DNA of 27,061 bases from Alphaproteobacteria bacterium (GCA_003246795.1 QKCS01000216.1:1-27061); one strand, 5' to 3'. Positions 1 through 9,209 are shown, numbered from the stretch's first letter. The notes: generated by a model from the sequence alone, not told the origin. Program-made: numbers and translations.

Positions 1-644
1 AGAGAAATCGCGGCTTTGAGCTGAAACGGCCCGACGGCCAGGCGCGTCAGGGCCTGTACATGCCCGAGGCAGCCCAAAGTCCGGCCCAAATCCCGGGCAA
101 AGGCGCGCACGTAGGTCCCTTTGCCGCAGACCATTTCGAACACGCCGTGGCCGGCATCCGGCACGTCGACGAGCTCCAGCCGGTGGATATGAGCTTCTCG
201 CGCCTGGAGTTCGACGGTCTCGCCGTCGCGCGCCAAATCGTAAGCGCGCTCGCCGTCGACTTTGACAGCCGAAAACGCGGGCGGCGTTTGCATGATCCGA
301 CCCACGAACGCCGGAAGCGCGCGAACGATGTCGTCAACGGAAGGACGCGCCTCGTTCCGTCGAACAACGTCGCCTTCCGCATCGTCGGTCGCCGTTTCCG
401 CGCCCCAACCGATCGTGAAGCGATACGCCTTTCGCGCCTCGACGAGATACGGAACCGTCTTCGTCGCCTCGCCGAACGCAAGCGGCAGCACGCCGCTCGC
501 CAGCGGATCGAGCGTACCCGCATGTCCGGCTTTGTTCGCATTCAGCAACCGGCGCGCGATCGACAAGGCCTTCGTCGACGTCAAGCCGAGCGGCTTATCG
601 AGAACGAGCCAGCCGTGAATGGCCTCGCCCTTACGCCTCGCCAT
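1..644 (-). CDS. truB: tRNA pseudouridine(55) synthase TruB, 3' end cut by window edge
   Basis: Isomerises U55 to pseudouridine in the T-loop of tRNAs. The minus-strand reading frame starts [18 protein letters not shown] and shows the family signature [16 protein letters not shown] near residues 38-53, whose Asp is the catalytic nucleophile. Further conserved stretches are [26 protein letters not shown] and KGTYVRALARDLG. About 214 residues are present and the frame is still open at position 1, so the C-terminal part (usually some 80-100 residues) lies outside. The ATG at 644 overlaps the last 14 nt of rbfA in another frame, so the two genes are translationally close-coupled. In relatives rpsO and pnp normally follow. 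The identification is secure; only the C-terminus is unseen. Confidence 0.95.
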   Translation of the reverse strand, partial: MARRKGEAIHGWLVLDKPLGLTSTKALSIARRLLNANKAGHAGTLDPLASGVLPLAFGEATKTVPYLVEARKAYRFTIGWGAETATDDAEGDVVRRNEARPSVDDIVRALPAFVGRIMQTPPAFSAVKVDGERAYDLARDGETVELQAREAHIHRLELVDVPDAGHGVFEMVCGKGTYVRAFARDLGRTLGCLGHVQALTRLAVGPFQLKAAIS

Positions 645-1047
645 CGTCCGAATTCGTCTTCAGGTCCCGTGCCACCTTCTCGGACCGCAGCAGTTCGTCG
701 ATGTGGTGCGCCTCGTCGTAGGACTTGTCCTCGACGAAGGTCAGCGCCGGGGCATAGCGCAACTGAAGCGCCTGCCCCACTTGCGAGCGCAAATACGGCG
801 CGGAACGATTAAGCCCCTTCATCACCTCGTCGACATGCGCACCGGCGAGCGGAATTGCGAACACCGTGGCGTTCTTCAAATCCGGGCTGATGCGAACCTC
901 CGACACCGTCACTGACACGTTGGCAAGTGCCGGATCGTGCAGATCGCCGCGCATCAACACGCGTGCGAGGATATGGCGAATTTCCTCCGCCACGCGCAGC
1001 TGCCGCTGGCTGGGTCCGTGCTCCGATCGTGAAGGTCTGCGTGCCAT
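631..1047 (-). CDS. rbfA: 30S ribosome-binding factor RbfA
   Basis: A single-KH-domain protein of 138 residues that binds the 30S subunit and helps late 16S rRNA maturation and cold adaptation. The N-terminus [19 protein letters not shown], the core [21 protein letters not shown] and the C-terminal [19 protein letters not shown] match the family along its length. I chose the ATG at 1047: a frame open to 1326 adds 93 low-complexity, Arg-rich residues with no family likeness. The ribosome binding site is weak. The gene overlaps truB by 14 nt. Unlike the usual arrangement it does not follow infB: two citrate-synthase-family genes lie between, and the nearest upstream same-strand gene is the HTH-citrate synthase ending at 1251. 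It must therefore be read from that gene's transcript or from a promoter in the 203-bp gap. Confidence 0.95.
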   Translation of the reverse strand: MARRPSRSEHGPSQRQLRVAEEIRHILARVLMRGDLHDPALANVSVTVSEVRISPDLKNATVFAIPLAGAHVDEVMKGLNRSAPYLRSQVGQALQLRYAPALTFVEDKSYDEAHHIDELLRSEKVARDLKTNSDDGEA

Positions 1048-1250
1048 GAAGTGCGGGCTTCTATCGGCCTTTGCGCCGCAATCCAAGCGTTTATGACGGC
1101 TCGTAGGCGAACGCCGCGACCCACGGCGCGAGCGCGGGCAGGATCGGCGCCAAGAACGGCCTGTAATTCCGCCACTTTCCCCACGACACGACGTGGCTTC
1201 GTTATTGGCGCAGCGCCGACGCGCGGCGGCCCGCGCAACAAGAACCATCA
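1048..1250 (-). other. Intergenic gap between the HTH-citrate synthase gene and rbfA
   Basis: A 203-bp stretch without a recognised gene. Fifteen bases beyond the upstream stop is a GC hairpin (GCGCGG at 1221-1226 against CCGCGC at 1231-1236, 4-nt loop). It has no U-tract on the minus strand, so it is at most a weak terminator. I find no convincing -35/-10 pair for rbfA. A 32-codon GTG frame on the minus strand (1091-1189) has a protein-like hydrophobic composition but no ribosome binding site, and I do not call it a gene. Confidence 0.4.
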
Positions 1251-2468
1251 TTACTCCAAAACGAACTCGGCCCGCGGCCGGATCAAACGTCCGCTCGCCC
1301 GCTGCTCGAACACGTGCGCGAGCCAACCGACCGACCGCCCCATGGCGAACAGCGCCAGCGCCGCGCCCGCCGGCAAGCCAAAGCGGCGCTCGATGGCCAA
1401 CAAAGCGAAATCGACATTGGGCTCGACACCAGCCATTGAACGGGCGGCATCCAGAACGCCTGACATCACCGCATCCGGCTCGACGACCGAAAACAGCTCG
1501 ACCGCTCGCGGATCGCCGTCGCGATAGAGGAAGTGACCGAAGCCCGGCAGCATCTCACCGTGCTGCAGCCGGTCCGCGACGGCGGTTTCCGCATCGCCCG
1601 CCCGCTCGATCCCGCTCAAGAACATCCGGACGCGATCGCTTGCCCCGCCATGAAGCGGGCCGCTCACAGCCGCAATCCCTGCCAGCACGCAATGCGTCAG
1701 CCGCGCGCCCGTCGACGCCACGACGCGCACGGCAAACGTCGATGCATTCAATTCGTGGTCCGCGAGCAAGACGAGCGCACGGCGGATCGCGTCGGCCGCC
1801 TTCGGCGTCTTCCATGCCCGCGCGACGGCTTCATGGATCGGCACGTCGATGGGCCGATTGATCCCGGTGATGGCCGCCACAACCGCTTGGACCAGCCGCG
1901 CCCCCGCGTCGAACGCCTGCGTGCTCGGTCTGCCGGCGGACGGCGGCTCGCGCGTCGTCAACAACGGCAGCAGCGTCGCCGCTCGATCCGGCGCACGCGG
2001 CGGCAGGAATCGGGTTGCAACCTCGGTCCAACCCGGCACGGCGCGCGGATCGAAGCGCGCCTCGGCGAATAGATCGGCGTCGCCGATGTCCCAAAGCAAC
2101 CGCGCCGCTTCTTCAAGCGTCGCGCGCCGCGAAAACGGAAGCGCCTCCTGCGCCCGATAGAAAATTCGATCGTCCTCGAAATGCGTGATCCGCGTTTTCA
2201 GGACAGGAAGGCCGAACTCGAGCGCCGTCGCCGCCGCCGCGCGCGGCCGGCGCATGCGCGCCTTGCGCGCGACAAGACCGTGAATGTCGGCGGCGACGTA
2301 CAAACTCGCCTTCGGCACTGTCGGATGCGGCGTCGAACGAACGAGACCGCGGCTGACATACGCGTAAAGCGTCGCCCGGCTGACCCCCAGCACCTTGGCC
2401 GCCGCGGCCGCGTCGAGCAGCGCATCCGGTCTGCGGAGCGCCTGCTTTCCGCCCTTTTGAGGCTTCAT
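1251..2468 (-). CDS. Citrate-synthase-family protein with N-terminal helix-turn-helix domain
   Basis: A 405-residue two-part protein. Residues about 17-60 form a MerR/excisionase-like helix-turn-helix (AAKVLGVSRATLYAYVSRG, then a basic stretch). Residues about 90-405 are a citrate-synthase fold. The three catalytic positions of citrate synthase are present: His273 in GPLHGGA, His312 in GFGH and Asp353 in PNVDF. The Arg that normally follows the second His (GHRVY) is Phe here (GHFLY), and the loop before it reads differently from active enzymes. It may condense acetyl-CoA with an oxoacid, or it may have become a DNA-bound sensor of such a ligand; the sequence cannot decide. The ATG at 2468 is preferred over an in-frame TTG at 2486 because neither has a clear ribosome binding site and the ATG keeps the AT-rich repeat upstream. 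It is divergent from the plain citrate synthase at 2546 and reads toward rbfA. Confidence 0.88.
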   Translation of the reverse strand: MKPQKGGKQALRRPDALLDAAAAAKVLGVSRATLYAYVSRGLVRSTPHPTVPKASLYVAADIHGLVARKARMRRPRAAAATALEFGLPVLKTRITHFEDDRIFYRAQEALPFSRRATLEEAARLLWDIGDADLFAEARFDPRAVPGWTEVATRFLPPRAPDRAATLLPLLTTREPPSAGRPSTQAFDAGARLVQAVVAAITGINRPIDVPIHEAVARAWKTPKAADAIRRALVLLADHELNASTFAVRVVASTGARLTHCVLAGIAAVSGPLHGGASDRVRMFLSGIERAGDAETAVADRLQHGEMLPGFGHFLYRDGDPRAVELFSVVEPDAVMSGVLDAARSMAGVEPNVDFALLAIERRFGLPAGAALALFAMGRSVGWLAHVFEQRASGRLIRPRAEFVLE

Positions 2469-2493
2469 ATTGATATATTGATTCAAGATTGAC
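2467..2493. promoter_or_regulatory. AT-rich tandem repeat and dyad between divergent citrate synthase genes
   Basis: In the 77-bp space between the two divergent starts the octamer ATATTGAT occurs twice head to tail (2467-2474 and 2475-2482). It is followed by the dyad TTGATTCAA (2478-2486) and a related GATTGAC (2487-2493). This is the most AT-rich patch around and it abuts the ATG of the HTH-containing protein. It looks like an operator or promoter core serving both genes, most simply for autoregulation by the HTH protein. No protein-binding evidence is available from sequence alone. Confidence 0.45.
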
Positions 2494-2545
2494 GACGATG
2501 CGCCACCATTCCACCTTTTCGACCGATTGGAAAGAGGAGATCGCC

Positions 2546-3622
2546 ATGCGTTCGGGCTTGGACAACGTCGTCGCCGCCGAAACCGTGTTGAGCCACGTCG
2601 ATGGCGAGGCCGGACGATTGATCATCCGCGGATCCGATCTCGAAGACCTGGCCGGCCATGCGACGTTCGAGGAAGCGACCGTGCTTCTGTGGGACGGCGT
2701 TGTCCCCGATGCGCCCACTGCGGAACTCGCGGCGCCCTTGGGGCACGCGCGCGCTCGGGCATTCGATCGTTTCCGGCCGCTGAAGAACGAAACACGTGGC
2801 TTGAGCGCCGTCGAAGCCATGCGCCTGTTGCTGTCGTCGATGCCGGACGGCAAACGCGCCGAAGAACCCGTTGCTCTGCTGGCGGCCGCCGGCGTCGCCG
2901 CCGCCTTTGCAACACGCGTCTCGCAAGGTCTCGAACCAATTGCGCCCAATCCGGCGATGTCACACGCGGCCGACGTCTTGCGTATGATCCGCGACAAGGC
3001 AGGCGACGCGGAAGAGGTTCGCGCCTTCGAAACCTATCTCGTCGCGGTCATCGACCACGGCTTGAACGCCTCGACTTTTACAGCGCGTGTCGTCGCTTCG
3101 ACGGCGGCAGGACTTCCCTCCGCGGTCGTGGCCGCGCTCTGCGCGCTCAAAGGCCCGCTGCATGGCGGGGCCCCCGGCCCGGTTCTCGACATGCTGGATG
3201 CCATCGGTACGCTCGGCAACGCCCGCGCCTGGCTGATCGACGCCATCAAGCGCGGCGAGCGGCTGATGGGCTTCGGCCATCGCGTCTATCGCGTGCGCGA
3301 TCCGCGCGCCAACGTGCTCAAAGTCGCCGTCGCAAAGCTGAAGGGCCGCTCGAACCGGATCGCCTTCGCCGAAGGCGTCGAAGCCGCCGCCCTGGAAGCC
3401 CTCAAGGAATTGAAGAGCGATCGTCGCCTGGACACCAACGTCGAGTTCTACACCGCGCTGTTGCTGGAAGCGCTCGACATTCCACGCGCAGCCTTCACGC
3501 CGGTCTTCACCCTCGCCCGCACGGCCGGCTGGATCGCACACGTAAGGGAGCAGGAAGCGAACGGCCGCCTGATCAGACCGCAATCGCGCTATGTCGGTTC
3601 GTGGCCGGTGCAGGCGGCCTGA
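2546..3622 (+). CDS. Citrate synthase / 2-methylcitrate synthase family enzyme
   Basis: A short (358-residue) member of the citrate synthase superfamily, which condenses acetyl-CoA or propionyl-CoA with oxaloacetate. Conserved blocks run in order: DHGLNASTFTARVVAST (about 170-186), GPLHGGAPGP with His206, GFGHRVYRVRDPRA with His245, and TNVEFYTALLLEAL. The last carries Glu300 where classical citrate synthases have the catalytic Asp; this is a conservative change also met in some short-family members. The C-terminus has the usual AGWIAHVREQ. I start at the ATG at 2546, which has a strong Shine-Dalgarno (AAAGAGGAGA, 2531-2540) five bases before it; an upstream in-frame ATG at 2489 lacks one. 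It is not the long GltA type, so the main Krebs-cycle enzyme is probably elsewhere. It ends 3 bp from the infB stop on the other strand. Confidence 0.93.
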   Translation: MRSGLDNVVAAETVLSHVDGEAGRLIIRGSDLEDLAGHATFEEATVLLWDGVVPDAPTAELAAPLGHARARAFDRFRPLKNETRGLSAVEAMRLLLSSMPDGKRAEEPVALLAAAGVAAAFATRVSQGLEPIAPNPAMSHAADVLRMIRDKAGDAEEVRAFETYLVAVIDHGLNASTFTARVVASTAAGLPSAVVAALCALKGPLHGGAPGPVLDMLDAIGTLGNARAWLIDAIKRGERLMGFGHRVYRVRDPRANVLKVAVAKLKGRSNRIAFAEGVEAAALEALKELKSDRRLDTNVEFYTALLLEALDIPRAAFTPVFTLARTAGWIAHVREQEANGRLIRPQSRYVGSWPVQAA

Positions 3623-3625
3623 CGG

Positions 3626-6328
3626 TCACAGCGTCCGCTTGACCGTCTCGACCTCGAAGCACTCGATCTGGTCGCCCTTTTGGATGTCCTGATAGTTCTC
3701 GAACGCCATGCCGCATTCCTGGCCGGCGACGACTTCCTTCACTTCATCCTTGAAGCGCTTCAGTGTCGAGAGCGTGCCCTCGTGGATCACGACGTTATCA
3801 CGCAGCAGACGCACTTTGTTGCCGCGCAAGACCTTGCCTTCCGTCACGCGGCAGCCGGCGACCTTGCCGACCTTCGTGATGTTGAAGACCTCCAGTATCT
3901 CTGCATAGCCCAGGAAGTTCTCGCGCAGCGTCGGGGACAAGAGGCCCGACATCGCCGCTCTGACGTCGTCGATGATGTTGTAGATGATCGAGTAGTAGCG
4001 GATTTCGACGCCGTCGCGTTTGGCGATGTCGCGAGCTTCCGCCGTCGCGCGCACGTTGAACGCAATGATCGGCGCGCCCGATGCGCGCGCCAGCAGCACG
4101 TCGCCTTGCGTCACGCCGCCGACGCCCGAGTGCAGCACCTGCACCTTGACCTCGTCGGTGCCGAGCAAGTTCAGCGCGTTCGCGATCGCCTCGACCGAAC
4201 CCTGCACGTCCGACTTGACGACGAGCGGCAATATCTTTGTTTCGCCCTGTTCCTTCTGCGCCAGAACCTGATCGAGCGACGCACGCGCGCTGGAACGCAC
4301 ACGCGCCTCTTTCTTCTTGCGGGCGCGGAAGTCGGCCACCTCGCGCGCGCGCGCGTCGTTCTCGACGACCGAAAAGTCGTCGCCCGCTTCCGGTGGCGCC
4401 GACAAGCCCAAAATCTCGACCGGTTCCGAAGGCCCCGCGCTCTGTACTTGCTCACCGCGTTCGTTGACGAGCGCGCGCACCCGGCCCCACTCGGCGCCGG
4501 CGACGACGATGTCGCCCACCTTCAACGTCCCGCGCTGCACGAGGACGGTTGCGACCGGACCGCGGCCCTTGTCCAGCTTCGCTTCGACGACAGCGCCCGA
4601 TGCCGGGCGGTCGGGATTGGCCTTGAGGTCGAGGATTTCCGACTGAAGCAGGATCGCCTCTTCGAGCTTGTCGAGGTTCGTCTTCTTCGTCGCCGAAACC
4701 TCGACGGCCTGCGTATCGCCGCCCATGGACTCGACCACGACTTCGTGGCTCAACAGCTCCGTCTTGACGCGATCGGGCGTCGCGTCGGGCTTGTCGATCT
4801 TGTTGATTGCCACGATCAGCGGCACCTTCGCCGCCTTCGCGTGATTGATGGCTTCGATCGTCTGCGGCATGACGCCGTCGTCCGCGGCAACGACCAGCAC
4901 GACGATGTCGGTGACCTTCGCGCCGCGTGCGCGCATTGCCGTGAACGCCGCGTGGCCGGGCGTGTCGAGGAACGTGATCTTCTTGCCCGACGGCAAGTTC
5001 ACCTGATAGGCGCCGATATGCTGCGTAATGCCGCCCGCTTCGCCCGCGACGACATCCGTCTCGCGCAGGGCATCGAGCAGCGAGGTCTTGCCGTGGTCGA
5101 CGTGGCCCATGATGGTCACGACCGGCGCACGCGGCAGCAACGACTCTTCCGCGTCCTCTTCGCCCGCGAGGCCTTCCAAAACGTCGGATTCGGCGACGCG
5201 TTTGACCGAGTGGCCGAACTCCTCGGCGATGAGCTGTGCGGTGTCCGCGTCGAGCGCGGTGTTGATCGTCACCATCTGCCCCTGCTTCATCAGGGTCTTG
5301 ATGATGTCGACCGCGCGCGTCGCCATGCGGTTCGCGAGATCCTGGACGGTGATCGCCTCGGGAATGACGACCTCGCGCACGATCTTCTGCGGCGCCTCGG
5401 CCTCTCTCACGCCGAGCTGCGCGCGCTGCGCGCGCTGAACATGGCGCTTATAGGCCGCGATCGAACGAACGCGCTCGGAATCGTCGAGGGCGGTCACGAC
5501 GCTGAGTTTGCCGGCTCTGCGATTGTCGTCACGGCGCGGTGCGGTAGGTGCTTTCGCCGGGGGCTTGCCTGGCGCCCCACCCGCCTTCCGGCGCGCACCG
5601 CGACCGTCATCGTCCTCCGCACCCATCGGCCGACGGGGCGGGAAGCCTGAGCCGGGCGTCGGCACAGATGTCCGGCCTGGCGCGGGACCGCGTGCGCCGG
5701 CAGGTCCGCTGCGACCCGGCGCACCGCCCGGACGCGGCCCGGCGCCGCCAGGACGCGCACCCGTGCGCGACGGCGACGCCGTCGTGCGCTCGTCGGGAGC
5801 ATCCAACCGGCGGCGTGCTTCGTCCTCAGACTTGCGTCGCGTTTCGTCCTCGACGGTGCGACGCGCGTCTTCCTCGGCTTTGCGCTTCGCAGCGAGTTCC
5901 CGCTCGCGCGAAAGACGCTCGTCCTCTTCGGCCCGGCGCTTTGCTTCTTCTTGGGCGCGGCGACGCTCTTCTTGCTCGGCAACGCGAGCGTCCTTCAGAG
6001 CCCGTGAGCGCGCTACCTTCTCTTCCTCGGTCAGCGTCCGCAGCACCATACCGCCCGATTTCGGCTGCACAGGCTGCGGCTTCGCCGCACGCCCCGAAGC
6101 GGTGGCAGGTGTTTTCTCTTTTGCCGCCTCGGCCTGCTTCGGCTCAGCCTTTGGCGCGGCGGCGCCCGGACGGACCGACGACCGCTTCTTCTCAACGACG
6201 ACAGCCTTCGAGCGACCATGACTGAACGCTTGGCGCACGACCCCCGTGTCCCGTTTCACGGACAACGTTTTCGGTCCGCCAGCAGCGTGCAACGTCTTGT
6301 CGCCGTCCGGGGTCTTCCTGTCAGCCAT
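3626..6328 (-). CDS. infB: Translation initiation factor IF-2
   Basis: The 900-residue GTPase that brings fMet-tRNA to the 30S subunit and promotes subunit joining. The N-terminal third is long and low-complexity: an IF-2-associated segment ([16 protein letters not shown]), a charged Glu/Arg/Ala helix and a Gly/Pro/Arg-rich stretch, typical of alphaproteobacterial IF-2. IF2_N lies near residue 326 ([20 protein letters not shown]). The G domain has G1 GHVDHGKTS (about 407), [10 protein letters not shown]3 DTPGHAAF (about 453) and G4 NKID (about 507), followed by domains II, III and IV. I start at the ATG at 6328, where the protein begins MADRKTPDG, behind two AAGGAT motifs; the longer frame to 6433 overlaps ylxR. 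It is third in line after nusA and ylxR. Its usual downstream partner rbfA is displaced. Confidence 0.98.
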   Translation of the reverse strand: MADRKTPDGDKTLHAAGGPKTLSVKRDTGVVRQAFSHGRSKAVVVEKKRSSVRPGAAAPKAEPKQAEAAKEKTPATASGRAAKPQPVQPKSGGMVLRTLTEEEKVARSRALKDARVAEQEERRRAQEEAKRRAEEDERLSRERELAAKRKAEEDARRTVEDETRRKSEDEARRRLDAPDERTTASPSRTGARPGGAGPRPGGAPGRSGPAGARGPAPGRTSVPTPGSGFPPRRPMGAEDDDGRGARRKAGGAPGKPPAKAPTAPRRDDNRRAGKLSVVTALDDSERVRSIAAYKRHVQRAQRAQLGVREAEAPQKIVREVVIPEAITVQDLANRMATRAVDIIKTLMKQGQMVTINTALDADTAQLIAEEFGHSVKRVAESDVLEGLAGEEDAEESLLPRAPVVTIMGHVDHGKTSLLDALRETDVVAGEAGGITQHIGAYQVNLPSGKKITFLDTPGHAAFTAMRARGAKVTDIVVLVVAADDGVMPQTIEAINHAKAAKVPLIVAINKIDKPDATPDRVKTELLSHEVVVESMGGDTQAVEVSATKKTNLDKLEEAILLQSEILDLKANPDRPASGAVVEAKLDKGRGPVATVLVQRGTLKVGDIVVAGAEWGRVRALVNERGEQVQSAGPSEPVEILGLSAPPEAGDDFSVVENDARAREVADFRARKKKEARVRSSARASLDQVLAQKEQGETKILPLVVKSDVQGSVEAIANALNLLGTDEVKVQVLHSGVGGVTQGDVLLARASGAPIIAFNVRATAEARDIAKRDGVEIRYYSIIYNIIDDVRAAMSGLLSPTLRENFLGYAEILEVFNITKVGKVAGCRVTEGKVLRGNKVRLLRDNVVIHEGTLSTLKRFKDEVKEVVAGQECGMAFENYQDIQKGDQIECFEVETVKRTL

Positions 6329-6377
6329 GCGTATCCTTCGATCCTTCCAAACTCTGCACGTCGATTTGCATTCATGC

Positions 6378-6396
6378 GCCGAAACAAAAGTTCGGC
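6378..6396 (-). promoter_or_regulatory. Hairpin in the infB leader
   Basis: In the 77-bp gap between ylxR and infB the arms GCCGAA (6378-6383) and TTCGGC (6391-6396) pair perfectly around a 7-nt loop. No U-tract follows on the minus strand, so it is not an intrinsic terminator. It may be a processing or stability element within the operon. Downstream of it, AAGGAT occurs twice before the infB ATG. Confidence 0.35.
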
Positions 6397-6405
6397 CCGC
6401 GGTCA

Positions 6406-7059
6406 TTAGGCCGCGCCCCACTCCGGCGGACACAAAACGCGGAAGCCGCCAAGGCGCTCAGCCTCGATCACAAACCGATCCGAGAGCGACCCTGCCGTGA
6501 GCGCAGCATGTACCACACTTTCCCGGCCGAATGCCAAGCCGATTTCGGCCTGAGCGAGGCATCCGACGACCGGAATCTGGCCGCGCCGCCGCGCAAGGCC
6601 GACAAGCTTCTCGCGGTCCGCGGAGCCTGAATCGCTTGCCTCCACGAGTGCGGCGATCCGTCCGCGTTTGTCCCGAAAAATCTCCTCAACCTGCGCGAAC
6701 CCGATAACGGCCTGACCCGCCCGCCGCGCGAGCCCAAGAAAATCAATGCACCGTTTGACCAGCAATCCTTCGACCTGCGCCGCAAGATCGGCCGGACATT
6801 TCACGGCAGCCTTCGCGGCCTTCGAAAACAGACCGCGCTCGCACGCCCGCGCGATCGTTTCGCGCTTCGCAGTGACCCACATCCCGCGGCCGGGAAGCTT
6901 CTGGGCGAGATCGGGCACGATCATGCCGTCCGGCCCCATCACAAAGCGCACCATGACGGCGGGAGGCAGGACCTCGCCCGTCGCGATGCAGCGCCGGTGT
7001 GTACCTTCGACGCCTTCGTCCACGTCGGATGTCGCGCCGCGACCGCGGCTTCGCGTCAC
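6406..7059 (-). CDS. ylxR: YlxR-family (DUF448) RNA-binding protein with L7Ae-like domain
   Basis: A 217-residue protein. Residues about 20-95 are the YlxR fold ([34 protein letters not shown]). Residues about 110-190 resemble a ribosomal L7Ae/L30e-like RNA-binding domain ([20 protein letters not shown]). YlxR proteins bind nucleic acid and sit between nusA and infB in most bacteria; the two-domain form is common in Alphaproteobacteria. The GTG at 7059 overlaps the nusA stop as GTGA and is preceded by GGAGGAA about ten bases upstream. A longer frame from 7131 would add 24 Gly/Arg-rich residues inside nusA and is rejected. The precise role is not settled from sequence; a nucleoid- or RNase P-related role has been proposed for the family elsewhere. 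Confidence 0.9.
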   Translation of the reverse strand: MTRSRGRGATSDVDEGVEGTHRRCIATGEVLPPAVMVRFVMGPDGMIVPDLAQKLPGRGMWVTAKRETIARACERGLFSKAAKAAVKCPADLAAQVEGLLVKRCIDFLGLARRAGQAVIGFAQVEEIFRDKRGRIAALVEASDSGSADREKLVGLARRRGQIPVVGCLAQAEIGLAFGRESVVHAALTAGSLSDRFVIEAERLGGFRVLCPPEWGAA

Positions 7060-8663
7060 TCTGTGGTTTCCTCCGCCGCTTCTTCGGCCGCGACCTCTTC
7101 TTCCGCCGCCGGCTCGGGCGCTTCGATCCAACCGACGGCGACGCGCGCGGCCATGATGATCGCGTTTGCCTCGTCGGCCGTCATGCCGAAGTTCTCGAGC
7201 AACCCCGGCTGACGTTTGCGCTCGCCGTCGACGGTCTCGTTCCAGCCCAAGAGGTCGTCGGTCGCGCAGCCCGCAACATCCTCGACCGTCTTGACTTCGC
7301 CCTCGCCCAAGGCGACCGCCATCGCCGGCGTAATGCCCTCGATCCCCATGACGTCGTCGTCGACGCCCAGTTCGCGGCGCTTCTCGTCGTAGATCGCGTT
7401 TTGCCGTTCGAGAAATTCCTGGGCGCGGCGCTGAAGCTCGTTGCCTGTCTCTTCGCCGATACCCTGGATCTCCGCGAGTTCCTCCGGCGCGATGTAGGCG
7501 AGATCCTCGATCGAGCTGAAGTTCTCCGACGCAAGCAACTGCGCCAGCGTCTCGTCGACGTCGAGCGCGTTCATGAACAGCTCCGTGCGCTTGCGGAAGA
7601 GCTCCTGCCGGCGTTCGGATTCTTCAGCCTCCGTCAAAATGTCGATCTGCCAGCCGGTCAGTTGAGAGGCCAGACGGACGTTTTGTCCGCGCCGCCCAAT
7701 GGCAAGCGACAATTGGTCGTCGGGCACCACGACCTCGATGCGACGCGCATCTTCATCCAAGACGACCTTCGAAACCTCGGCTGGCGCCAGCGAGTTCACG
7801 ACGAAGTTCGCCGCATCGTACGACCACGGGATGATGTCGATCTTCTCGCCCTGCAGCTCCTGAACCACGGCCTGTACGCGACTGCCGCGCATGCCGACGC
7901 AGGCGCCGACGGGGTCGATCGACGAATCCTTCGACACCACGGCGATCTTGGCCCGAGAACCCGGATCGCGCGCCACCGACTTGATCTCGATGATGCCGTC
8001 GTAGATCTCCGGCACTTCCTGCGCGAACAGCTTCGCCATGAACTGCGGATGCGTCCGCGACAGGAAGATCTGCGGTCCGCGCGCCTCGCGCCGAACGTCG
8101 TAGATGTAGGCGCGAATCCGATCGCCCGTGCGAAACGTCTCACGCGGCAGCAATTCGTCGCGCCGCACGAAGGCTTCGCCGCGGCCCAAGTCGACGACCA
8201 CGTTGCCGTACTCGACGCGCTTCACCGTGCCGTGCACGACCTCGCCCACACGGTCGCGATATTCCTCGAACTGCTTCTCGCGCTCGGCGTCGCGCACCTT
8301 TTGGAAGATGACCTGCTTGGCGGCTTGCGCCGCGATGCGGCCGAAGTCGATCGGCGGCAGCGGCTCGGCGATCAAGTCGCCCACTTGAGCGGCCGGGTTC
8401 CGAATCTGCGCTTCCTCAAGCGTAATCTCCGTCGCCTCGTTTTCGATCTTCTCCACGACAAGACGAAGGCGGTGTAGCCGGGTCTCGCCCGTTTTCGGGT
8501 CGATCTCGGCCTTGATCTCGTTGTCTTGCCCGTAGCGCGACTTCGCCGCTTTTTGGATCGCCTCTTCCATCGCCGCGATCACGACCTGCTTGTCGATCGA
8601 CTTTTCCCGCGCGACCGCGTCGGCGATCTGCAGCAGTTCAAGCCTGTTCGCACTAACAGCCAT
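7056..8663 (-). CDS. nusA: Transcription termination/antitermination factor NusA
   Basis: A 535-residue RNA polymerase-associated factor that modulates pausing, termination and antitermination. Domains in order: N-terminal polymerase-binding region (1-125), S1 domain (about 138-205, [20 protein letters not shown]), two KH domains with [12 protein letters not shown] (253-264) and [12 protein letters not shown] (321-332), and two helix-hairpin-helix acidic repeats (about 370-420 and 440-505). The last 25 residues are an acidic Glu/Ala tail. The full-length form with C-terminal repeats is normal for proteobacteria. The ATG at 8663 lies 6 bp after the rimP stop and uses a GGAG within the rimP tail as ribosome binding site. 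It overlaps ylxR by 4 nt. Confidence 0.98.
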   Translation of the reverse strand: MAVSANRLELLQIADAVAREKSIDKQVVIAAMEEAIQKAAKSRYGQDNEIKAEIDPKTGETRLHRLRLVVEKIENEATEITLEEAQIRNPAAQVGDLIAEPLPPIDFGRIAAQAAKQVIFQKVRDAEREKQFEEYRDRVGEVVHGTVKRVEYGNVVVDLGRGEAFVRRDELLPRETFRTGDRIRAYIYDVRREARGPQIFLSRTHPQFMAKLFAQEVPEIYDGIIEIKSVARDPGSRAKIAVVSKDSSIDPVGACVGMRGSRVQAVVQELQGEKIDIIPWSYDAANFVVNSLAPAEVSKVVLDEDARRIEVVVPDDQLSLAIGRRGQNVRLASQLTGWQIDILTEAEESERRQELFRKRTELFMNALDVDETLAQLLASENFSSIEDLAYIAPEELAEIQGIGEETGNELQRRAQEFLERQNAIYDEKRRELGVDDDVMGIEGITPAMAVALGEGEVKTVEDVAGCATDDLLGWNETVDGERKRQPGLLENFGMTADEANAIIMAARVAVGWIEAPEPAAEEEVAAEEAAEETTE

Positions 8664-8669
8664 TTATCT

Positions 8670-9209
8670 TCACTCCGTTTGCGCCGAGTTCTTGCCGGCG
8701 GCCTTTCTGCGTTTCAAATCCTCTGCGATCAGATCGTCGGTAAGAACGAGCTTCGCCTCGCCGATCGACATGTAGGGCACGGCCAGTTCGCCACGCCCGC
8801 GTTCGGGCCCTAGGTCTGTCTCGATGACAACGTCCTCGCCCCGCAATCCCTGCAACGTGCCGCGCAAGCGCTTTCGCCCGTCGAGCGGATATTTCAACTC
8901 GACCCGCGCCTCGTGTCCTGCGTAGGTCTCGAAATCGCGCCGCCGCGTCAGCGGCCGGTCGATTCCGGGCGACGACACTTCGAGCACGTACTCGCTTTCG
9001 ATCGGGTCGACCTCTTCGAAGGCGGCTGAGATCGCGCGGCTCAGCGCCGCACAGTCGTCGACATCCATCGTGCCGTCGGGCTTCTCTGCCATGACCTGCA
9101 GGACCGGACGGTTCGCGCCGGTGAGACGCACGCGCACCAGTTCGAAGCCCATCGCTTCGGCGATCGGCTCGATCAGTCGTTCAAGTTCCGCGACGCGCGT
9201 CGTCGACAA
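8670..9209 (-). CDS. rimP: Ribosome maturation factor RimP
   Basis: Binds free 30S subunits and aids their maturation. The 179-residue product shows the family's N-terminal block (LIEPIAEAMGFELVRV), the signature YVLEVSSPGIDRPLTRRRDF near residue 80-100, and a C-terminal Sm-like barrel. Its last stretch is a basic tail. The start is read as TTG at 9209 (sequence TTGTCGACGACG). It is preceded at short spacing by AAGGTG, and there is no in-frame ATG until residue 20, inside the conserved block. It is the first gene of the rimP-nusA-ylxR-infB operon and follows a good candidate promoter at 9295-9323. Confidence 0.95.
   Translation of the reverse strand: MSTTRVAELERLIEPIAEAMGFELVRVRLTGANRPVLQVMAEKPDGTMDVDDCAALSRAISAAFEEVDPIESEYVLEVSSPGIDRPLTRRRDFETYAGHEARVELKYPLDGRKRLRGTLQGLRGEDVVIETDLGPERGRGELAVPYMSIGEAKLVLTDDLIAEDLKRRKAAGKNSAQTE

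Noticed and set aside
1048..1326. N-terminal extension of rbfA
   Set aside because: The extra 93 residues are low-complexity and overlap the end of the HTH-citrate synthase gene; RbfA proteins are about 120-140 residues.
3680..5650. 656-codon open frame on the plus strand
   Set aside because: It is antisense to infB and in phase with its GC-rich codons; the translation is Arg/Asp/Leu-rich with no family motif.
6329..6433. Upstream start for infB
   Set aside because: It would overlap ylxR and lacks a ribosome binding site, whereas the ATG at 6328 has one and begins with the normal sequence.
6999..8477. 492-codon open frame on the plus strand
   Set aside because: It is antisense to nusA; nusA is unmistakable and the shadow has no recognisable domain.
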